From: JBBSQE01 sp038258095
GTDB lineage: Bacteria > Actinomycetota > Thermoleophilia > Solirubrobacterales > 70-9
Reading direction: 5' to 3'
Assembly: GCA_038258095.1 (NCBI GenBank)
Contig: JBBSQE010000090.1
Location: forward strand, 1-11,806
Length of the DNA: 11,806 nucleotides
Shown here: one piece after another, positions 6,854 to 11,806 of the stretch
How the letters are laid out: the number at the start of each line of letters is the position of its first letter
Numbering within the stretch: the first letter of the stretch is position 1
Translations under genes and position numbers: made by a program
The notes under the pieces: model-generated
The model's database searches: none
What the model was told of the DNA's origin: nothing
Seen by the model: only the letters and a program-made list of their open reading frames with translations

Positions 6854-8088
6854 GCGAGGCGTTCGCGAAGCGAGGCGGCTGCCGCCTCGGGGTCCAACTC
6901 GCCCAGCACGGCCCGCAAGCTGCGGACCTCGGCCAGCTCTGACTCGTCCCGAAGGGCCTCCTCGCCGGATACCGCGGTACCGGAGACGTCGAGAGCCGGG
7001 ACCACGCCCGCTGCCGCGAGCTTCGGGTCCAGTGCGATCGTCGCGTTCTCGGTCGTCTCGACCGCCTCGGCGACCTCGTTGCCGTCATCGGTGCCGGTCA
7101 GGACCGTGGCGATGACCGTGAGGGAGCCGCTGCCGTCCTCCTCGGTCTCCCGGCCGGCCCCGAAGAGCGGCTTGACCGCGCCGGGGTCGCGCTGCGCGAC
7201 TCCAAGCCGGGTCAGCGAGTCGACGATGAAAACGACGTCCTCGCCACGCTCGGCGCGGCGCTTGGCGCGGGCCAGCGCGAGCTCGGCGTGGCGGACTTGA
7301 TCGGGCGCCTCGAGATCGGCGGTTGCCGCGGCGATCTCGACGTCGGGGGCCTCACGGCGCCAGGCCGTGACCTCTTCGGGCCGCTCGTCGACCAGCAGGA
7401 CGACGATGCCGGGAGCATCGTCCGCGGCGGAGATCGCCTTGACGAGGCCCCGTAGGAGAGTCGTGCGGCCGGAGCGCGGCTGCGCGCGAACGAGCACCCG
7501 CTGGCCGTAGGCGAGCGGCGTGAGGAGTTCGGTCGCCCGGACGAGCACGTCGTCCGAGGAGATCGGGATCCGGCGATGGGGAGTGATCGCCGTCAGCTCC
7601 TCGAAGCTCGCCTCGCGTGACTCCGATGCCTCGACGCCGTTGACGGTCTCGATGCGGACCAGCGCCGGGTGGCGCTCTCCGCGCCGCGGTGAGCGAACCG
7701 GTCCGGTGACCTCGTCGCCGGCGCGCAGCTCGCAGCGCTTGACCTGGGAGGCGGAGACGTAAACGTCGCCCTCCGCCGGCTCGAGGCCACCCAGGCGAAG
7801 GAAGCCGTGGCCCTGGGAGAGGAGGTCGAGCACGCCGGACTTCTCCTCCGTGTCGTCTGAGCGCTCGTCGGCAGCATCGTCCTCGGGAGCCTTGGCGTCC
7901 TCGGACCCCCGACCCCCCCGCCGGCGCCTGCGGCGGCGCTTCGGCGCGGATGCGGAAGCCTCGGAGTCGCCGTCGAGCGCATCAATCAACTCGTCGCGCG
8001 AGAGCAGGCGAAACTTGGGCACGTCTGCCTTCGCTGCAAGCTCGTGAAGCTCGGCGAGGTGGCTGTTCTGGAGTTCTTCCCGGCTCAT
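6850..8088 (-). CDS. Divergent Rho-family protein with degenerate ATPase motifs
   Basis: The 412-residue product follows the plan of transcription terminator Rho, an RNA-dependent hexameric helicase. It has a Rho_N-like helical segment (about 9-40, LAELHELAAKADVPKFRLLS). A disordered acidic/basic linker with a poly-Arg run (50-57) follows. The cold-shock RNA-binding domain (about 84-155) has HGFLRLGG, DVYVSASQVKRCELRAGD and RSPRRGERHPALV, as in Rho. The ATPase core (about 165-380) keeps LLVDERPEEVTAW (231-243) and Walker B VVFIVDSLTRL (285-295). However, Walker A reads RAQPRSGRTT (201-210), with Arg208 in place of the usual Lys. The Q-loop segment between Walker B and LFGAGRETEE is about 17 residues shorter than in canonical Rho, the R-loop FKGTG is absent, and the SGTR arginine finger reads SGTAV. 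It lacks the large N-terminal insertion common in actinobacterial Rho. The start ATG overlaps the glpD stop by four bases (ATGA). It is more likely a paralogue than the housekeeping Rho, so no symbol is given. Confidence 0.85.
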   Translation of the reverse strand: MSREELQNSHLAELHELAAKADVPKFRLLSRDELIDALDGDSEASASAPKRRRRRRRGGRGSEDAKAPEDDAADERSDDTEEKSGVLDLLSQGHGFLRLGGLEPAEGDVYVSASQVKRCELRAGDEVTGPVRSPRRGERHPALVRIETVNGVEASESREASFEELTAITPHRRIPISSDDVLVRATELLTPLAYGQRVLVRAQPRSGRTTLLRGLVKAISAADDAPGIVVLLVDERPEEVTAWRREAPDVEIAAATADLEAPDQVRHAELALARAKRRAERGEDVVFIVDSLTRLGVAQRDPGAVKPLFGAGRETEEDGSGSLTVIATVLTGTDDGNEVAEAVETTENATIALDPKLAAAGVVPALDVSGTAVSGEEALRDESELAEVRSLRAVLGELDPEAAAASLRERLA

Positions 8089-9746
8089 CCGGGGACGGAG
8101 CTTACGGAAGCGCCTGCCGGATCGATCCCCTCGGCCTCGGCGGCCGCCGGCCAGGCCTCCGCCTCGGAGGCGATGCGGGCGTCGTCCCAGCCGAGCTCCG
8201 GGCCCATCGCCGCCGCAACCGCGCGAACCGAGGCGGCTCCCCGAAGGTCTCTTGCGGCGACGAGGCCGAGGCGTGTGCGCCGCATCAGGACGTCGGCGAC
8301 GGAGCGGGCCTGCTCGTGACGGGCGGCGATCACGGCCTCAGCCAGGAGGTCCGGGGCCGTCGCGATGATCGGCTCGCCGAGTTCGGGCCGCTCTCGCACC
8401 AGCGACAGCACGTTGCGGGCGGCATGGCCATATCGGAAGGCGAGCTGTAGGACGGCCCCCTCGCTCACTCCGTCGGGCGCCTCCAGGTCCTTAGGCCCGG
8501 CCGCCATGCCGAGCGAGAGCTCGGCGGTGTGGCAGGGGGCCATGCGACCCTCACGCTCGACGAGGCGATCGACGGTCTGCTTCGCCATCCGCCGCCACGT
8601 CGTCAGCTTGCCTCCGGTGATCGTCAGCATCCCCGACGAGGTCTCGTACAGCTCGGCACGCCTGGAAATGTCAACCGACTTGCGCGGATCGCCGGTCGAG
8701 ATCAGTGGCCTGACGCCCGCGTAGGCGCCGGCCACGTCCGCCTGCCCAAGCGAGGTCCCGAAGAAGTCGTTGATCGCGCCCAGCAGGTACTCGATGTCGT
8801 CCTCCGCGGGCCGCGGGTGGCTGATGTCGCCGTCGTAATCGTTGTCGGTCGTCCCGACCAGCGTCCGCCCGTACCAGGGGAGCGCGAAAATCGTGCGGCT
8901 CTCGCCCGCCGGAACGATGCAGGCCGCGTGGCCGACCTGCAGGGCGTCGGGATCGATCGTCACATGGGTGCCGCGGCTCGGGGCGATGCGCGGGACGTCC
9001 TCTTCTTCGGCGACCTCCGGCCGGATCTGGTCGGCCCAGACACCGGTGGCGTTGATGACGTGGTCGGCCTCCACCTCGATCCGCTCACCCGACTCCTCCT
9101 CGGTGAATGCGACACCGCCGGCGGGCCCGCCGCGGTCGAGCACCTCGGTCACCTCCGCCCCGTTCAGCATCACGGCCCCGAAGCGCTCGGCCTCGCCCAG
9201 CACGGTCAGCACCAGGCGGGCATCGTCCGTCTGGCAGTCATAGAAGAGGTAGGCGGACTTCGGATCGCGGCCCTCGAGGGCGGGAATCAGCTTGGAGGCC
9301 TCGTCGCCGGAGATCGTGCGGTGGCGATCCGGGGCCCATGACTGCTCACCGCGGCTGCGGCCCACCCGCGTCGTCGCCATCACGTCGTACATGTTCAATC
9401 CGATGCCGATCTTGCGATCGACCCGCTCCTCGCCGAGGGTCGGCACCAGGAATGGAGTCGGATAGACGAGATGGGGAGCGAGCCGAACCATGAGCTGGCG
9501 CTCGAGCAGAGCCTCGCGCACCAACCCGAGGTCGAAGTTCTGCAGATAGCGCAAACCGCCGTGAACCATCTTCGACGACCGGCTCGAAGTCCCGAACGCA
9601 TAATCGTCGCGTTCGAAAAGGGCGACCGAGTAGCCACGGGAGGCGGCGTCGAGAGCGACGCCCGCCCCCGTGATGCCCCCGCCGATCACAACGACCTCGA
9701 AGTGGTGGCCGGCGATCTCCTCGATCGCCTCCGCGCGGGAGATCAT
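8085..9746 (-). CDS. glpD: Glycerol-3-phosphate dehydrogenase, FAD- and quinone-dependent (GlpD)
   Basis: The 553-residue product oxidises sn-glycerol 3-phosphate to dihydroxyacetone phosphate and passes electrons to the membrane quinone pool; it acts as a peripheral inner-membrane enzyme. The N-terminal dinucleotide-binding motif is VVVIGGGITGAG (18-29), followed by ALFERDDYAFGTSSRSSK (about 43-59) and MVHGGLRYL (60-68), the strongly conserved GlpD signature. The middle has NATGVWAD, PSRGTHV and GTTDNDYDGD. The DAO C-terminal domain is seen in LAFRYGHAARNVL and DVLMRRTRLGL. Length is normal for the family. The start ATG is 13 bases after the stop of the S-component fusion gene, with no strong ribosome binding site between. 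The stop overlaps the rho-like start. Neither glpF nor glpK is adjacent, so it is not in a classical glycerol operon. The family assignment is secure. Confidence 0.96.
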   Translation of the reverse strand: MISRAEAIEEIAGHHFEVVVIGGGITGAGVALDAASRGYSVALFERDDYAFGTSSRSSKMVHGGLRYLQNFDLGLVREALLERQLMVRLAPHLVYPTPFLVPTLGEERVDRKIGIGLNMYDVMATTRVGRSRGEQSWAPDRHRTISGDEASKLIPALEGRDPKSAYLFYDCQTDDARLVLTVLGEAERFGAVMLNGAEVTEVLDRGGPAGGVAFTEEESGERIEVEADHVINATGVWADQIRPEVAEEEDVPRIAPSRGTHVTIDPDALQVGHAACIVPAGESRTIFALPWYGRTLVGTTDNDYDGDISHPRPAEDDIEYLLGAINDFFGTSLGQADVAGAYAGVRPLISTGDPRKSVDISRRAELYETSSGMLTITGGKLTTWRRMAKQTVDRLVEREGRMAPCHTAELSLGMAAGPKDLEAPDGVSEGAVLQLAFRYGHAARNVLSLVRERPELGEPIIATAPDLLAEAVIAARHEQARSVADVLMRRTRLGLVAARDLRGAASVRAVAAAMGPELGWDDARIASEAEAWPAAAEAEGIDPAGASVSSVPG

Positions 9747-9759
9747 CCGGGAGGGTGGG

Positions 9760-11682
9760 TCACCAGACCCGGCGGCGCCCGAGGACCCAGGTGCCGATGA
9801 TCGCCGCGAGCCCGGTGCCGATCCCGATCGCGATCGGCGGAAGCGGTGCGGGTCCGCTGCTGGGGCCGGTCGTGAAGGCCGCCGGCGAACCCTTGGTCAG
9901 GGTTGACCCCGCTGCCTTGGAGGTGTCGGGAACGGGGGCAACCGGGCCGATCGACGGCGAATTCGCGCCGGCGGTCCCGCTCTTCTTCTGGTTTCCGCCG
10001 CCTCCCCCGGTCCCACCCACGCCCGATGACGAGGTTCCGGAGCCGGACGGATAGGACGGATACGACGGCGAGCCGCCGTAGTCGCCCAGCCCCCGAAGCG
10101 GGGCCGTGTAGCTCGGCGGGGGGGCCGAGGCGTCGCCGGCGGAGGTCGCCGGGCCGAGCTTGGGCTCGGTACGCGCGACCACATCGAGCGGGAAGGTGCT
10201 CCTCGTTACCGCCACGAGCGCCTGTCCGGTCACCCACACCGGCGTCACGTTGCTCGACCGCGAGTAGCGAAAGTGCCCATCCTCGGCCTGCATGCGGTCG
10301 AGGAAATCGAGGCCGCTGCCGCCACCCCTGCGCACGTTGTCCGGGTTGACCCCCGAGGCGATCAATCCCTGGACCGCCCACGCCGTCGACTGGGAGTTCA
10401 GCACCCCTGCATCGCCGAGCCGGTACCCACCGCCGTCGAACTGGTTGTGCCGCAGATAGGCGACGGCGTCCCGCGATGCTCGGGGGCCGCCCACGACCTG
10501 GAGAACCGCCCCGGTCGAGTCGGCGTTGCTCGGCGACCGGGCGACATCGCCCCATCCGCCGTCGTCGCCCTGCACGTCGCGCAGCCAGTCGACCGAATGA
10601 TCGAGACCCTTCGGGGAGTCCGCACCACGCAGGGCCATGATCGCGAACGCCGTCAGGTTCGGCCACCGCTGCCAAGATCCGTTCTTGGTCATGCGGCTGC
10701 GGAGGGCAGTAACGAGGTTGCGGTTCTGGAAGTTGCGGACATCCACACCGGCCGCGGTGAGCGCGAGCGTCGTGCGCGCGAGGTCGCCGGTGGTCGTGAT
10801 GTCGCCCGAGTGCGCGCGGAGGTAGGTGACGGGGCTGTGGCTGCCCTTCGCGACATCGAGCGGGTTGGTTCCCGCGGACTCGAGACCGAGCATCGCCCAT
10901 CCCGTCATTGCGACGCTCGAATCCTCACCGGGCGTGCCCGGGAAGCCTCCGTCCGTGTTCTGCGCGGTCTTCAGCCAGCCCACGGCGGCGTCCACGTCGG
11001 CGGCCTGCACCGGAGCGGCGAAGAGGAGCACCGCCAGAAGCATCGTCGCCCCGGACACAACCACTCCCCGGGGCTTTGCCCGGCGCCACTCGAACCTCTC
11101 TCTGAACCTGACGAGCATCCTCACCATTGCCGGCCCGGCGATCAACGCCAGGGTGACGTTTCCGATCACATGGGCCGCGTCGAATGGTACGGCTCTCGCC
11201 TCGAGTGCAAGAAATCGGTCAAGCGTGAGCTCCCCCCCGTAGCTCGCCATGAGCGAGAAGTTCATCACCGCTCCGAACGCGACACCCATGACCCCGCAGG
11301 CGCTCGCGAGGACGAAGCGGTTGGGCTTCCCCGCCGTGAGGAGACAGAGAACGGCCCCGAGGATGCCCGCGAGGCCCCAGGCGGCCATCTGCCAGGGCGT
11401 CCATGGCCCCTGGCCCAGCCAAAAGTTGGAGACGAGCCCGGCGAGGGCGCCGACGGCGAACCCGGGTGCGGCGCCGATCGCGAAGCCGGTGAAGATGACG
11501 ATGTCCGTTGTGGCGACGACGTTCGGTAGCGGTGCCAGTGCCACCCGCCCCGCGACGGCCAGGGCCGCCATCGCGGCGACCAGGGCGACGGTCTGAGACG
11601 GCGGCCGCGAGCGCTCGTACCAGCCGAAGCCGGCCAGCAGGACGACTCCGAGGACGACGAAGCTCGCCATCTCCCAGCTCAT
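9760..11682 (-). CDS. ECF transporter S-component fused to a QxxDGGx-repeat (prenyltransferase-like) alpha/alpha-barrel domain
   Basis: The 640-residue product has four parts. Residues 1-190 are a hydrophobic domain with about six helices and the motif set AGRVALAPLPNV, TGFAIGAAPGFAVGALAG and FWLGQGPWTPWQM, typical of energy-coupling-factor S-components (membrane substrate binders for vitamins). Residues 207-228 form a second hydrophobic stretch ending APVQA, like a signal peptide. Residues 229-500 hold five to six repeats of the prenyltransferase/squalene-cyclase type (QNTDGGF, KNGSW, QGDDGGWGD, NQFDGGGYR, QAEDGHFR), each followed by a helix such as TGWAMLGLESAG or TAWAVQGLIASG. Residues 501-612 are a low-complexity Pro/Ser/Gly linker, and 613-636 a C-terminal membrane helix followed by RRR. 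The barrel should face outside. The start ATG overlaps the stop of the upstream transporter ATPase (ATGA), supporting the ECF assignment. The same barrel fold occurs in cobalamin carriers and terpene cyclases; the substrate here is not known. Confidence 0.85.
   Translation of the reverse strand: MSWEMASFVVLGVVLLAGFGWYERSRPPSQTVALVAAMAALAVAGRVALAPLPNVVATTDIVIFTGFAIGAAPGFAVGALAGLVSNFWLGQGPWTPWQMAAWGLAGILGAVLCLLTAGKPNRFVLASACGVMGVAFGAVMNFSLMASYGGELTLDRFLALEARAVPFDAAHVIGNVTLALIAGPAMVRMLVRFRERFEWRRAKPRGVVVSGATMLLAVLLFAAPVQAADVDAAVGWLKTAQNTDGGFPGTPGEDSSVAMTGWAMLGLESAGTNPLDVAKGSHSPVTYLRAHSGDITTTGDLARTTLALTAAGVDVRNFQNRNLVTALRSRMTKNGSWQRWPNLTAFAIMALRGADSPKGLDHSVDWLRDVQGDDGGWGDVARSPSNADSTGAVLQVVGGPRASRDAVAYLRHNQFDGGGYRLGDAGVLNSQSTAWAVQGLIASGVNPDNVRRGGGSGLDFLDRMQAEDGHFRYSRSSNVTPVWVTGQALVAVTRSTFPLDVVARTEPKLGPATSAGDASAPPPSYTAPLRGLGDYGGSPSYPSYPSGSGTSSSGVGGTGGGGGNQKKSGTAGANSPSIGPVAPVPDTSKAAGSTLTKGSPAAFTTGPSSGPAPLPPIAIGIGTGLAAIIGTWVLGRRRVW
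10999..11064 (-). other. Internal signal-peptide-like segment within the S-component fusion
   Basis: Residues 207-228 of the fusion protein follow a basic stretch (RFRERFEWRRAKPR). They form a hydrophobic core (VVVSGATMLLAVLLFAA) that ends in PVQA before ADVD, which fits an A-x-A-type signal peptidase I site. It could be cleaved, releasing or separating the repeat domain from the S-component, or it could simply be a transmembrane helix that puts the repeat domain outside. The sequence alone does not decide this. Confidence 0.45.
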
Positions 11683-11806
11683 CGGCCGACTCCGAGGGCC
11701 GCGGCCCCGTCCTCGGGGGTGACGACGCCCGGCAGGTCGAGAATCCGCGCCACCTCGGTCGCGAAGTACCAGCCCCCGCTCAGGACCTCGCCGGCGGGCC
11801 CGTCGG
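11679..11806 (-). CDS. C-terminal end of a probable ECF transporter ATPase (partial)
   Basis: The last 41 residues of a gene running in from the right edge are visible. They read GEVLSGGWYFATEVARIL in the middle and end ALGVGR before TGA. The pattern of a short 'G..L.GG.YFA.E.ARIL' tail recalls the C-termini of CbiO/EcfA-type ATP-binding subunits in actinobacterial ECF transporters, as far as I remember them. No Walker or signature motif is in the window, so the identity rests on this tail and on the four-base overlap with the S-component gene that follows. In the ECF family such ATPases pair with an EcfT scaffold and an S-component; the scaffold gene is not in this window. Confidence 0.6.
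   Translation of the reverse strand, partial: DGPAGEVLSGGWYFATEVARILDLPGVVTPEDGAAALGVGR

Noticed and set aside
7906..7940. C-rich run as a regulatory or quadruplex element
   Set aside because: It encodes the poly-Arg/Gly stretch of the Rho-like linker (residues 50-61). Arg-rich linkers are common in Rho proteins of high-GC bacteria, so coding explains it.
10183..10998. Repeat domain as a squalene-hopene or terpene cyclase
   Set aside because: The domain is about 270 residues, much shorter than squalene-hopene cyclase (over 600), and I see no DxDD motif. Fusion to a transporter S-component favours a binding role, though a catalytic role is not excluded.
10273..11529. A 418-codon plus-strand open frame opposite the S-component fusion
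   Set aside because: The minus-strand frame shows S-component motifs and DGG repeats. The plus-strand product is His/Arg/Glu-rich with no recognisable motif, so it is a shadow of the real gene.

Overview
The window is very GC-rich, gene-dense DNA with a bacterial layout: genes abut or overlap by 1-4 bases and the only clear intergenic gap is about 120 bases. Base composition, a Tad (Flp pilus) secretion module, an ECF vitamin-transporter module and a quinone-linked glycerol-3-phosphate dehydrogenase suggest a high-GC actinobacterium, possibly of the Thermoleophilia/Solirubrobacterales type. That placement is inference; there is no rRNA or other marker gene here.

Layout. (1) 1-838, plus strand: a membrane-anchored protein of unknown function whose reading frame is open to the left edge. 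(2) 6263-783, minus strand: a tight transcription unit in the order OmpR-type response regulator, very small histidine kinase, CpaB-like SAF protein, TadA/CpaF ATPase, TadB, TadC, then a six-helix membrane protein after a 36-base gap. All junctions from the regulator to TadC are overlapping or 1 base apart. No pilin, prepilin peptidase or TadZ/CpaE gene is in the window. (3) 6264-6385: the only real intergenic region, lying between divergent genes. (4) 6386-6853, plus strand: a lone 155-residue orphan that shares its stop tetramer CTAG with the gene facing it. (5) 11806-6850, minus strand: the tail of a probable ECF transporter ATPase, a 640-residue fusion of an ECF S-component with a QxxDGGx-repeat alpha/alpha-barrel domain, glpD, and a Rho-family protein whose start overlaps the glpD stop.

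How the genes fit together. The minus-strand Tad unit looks like a pilus or secretion machine (motor ATPase, two inner-membrane platform proteins, a CpaB-type periplasmic/cell-wall protein) placed directly under a two-component system made from the same message. The right-hand unit combines an ECF uptake system, which appears to carry its own extracellular binding domain, with glycerol-3-phosphate oxidation and a Rho paralogue.

The two most unusual items are both in the right-hand unit. The Rho-like protein keeps the RNA-binding fold and Walker B but has Arg in place of the Walker A Lys, a shortened Q-loop region, a rewritten R-loop and no arginine finger. The S-component fusion contains a signal-peptide-like segment in its middle and a membrane anchor at its C-terminus.
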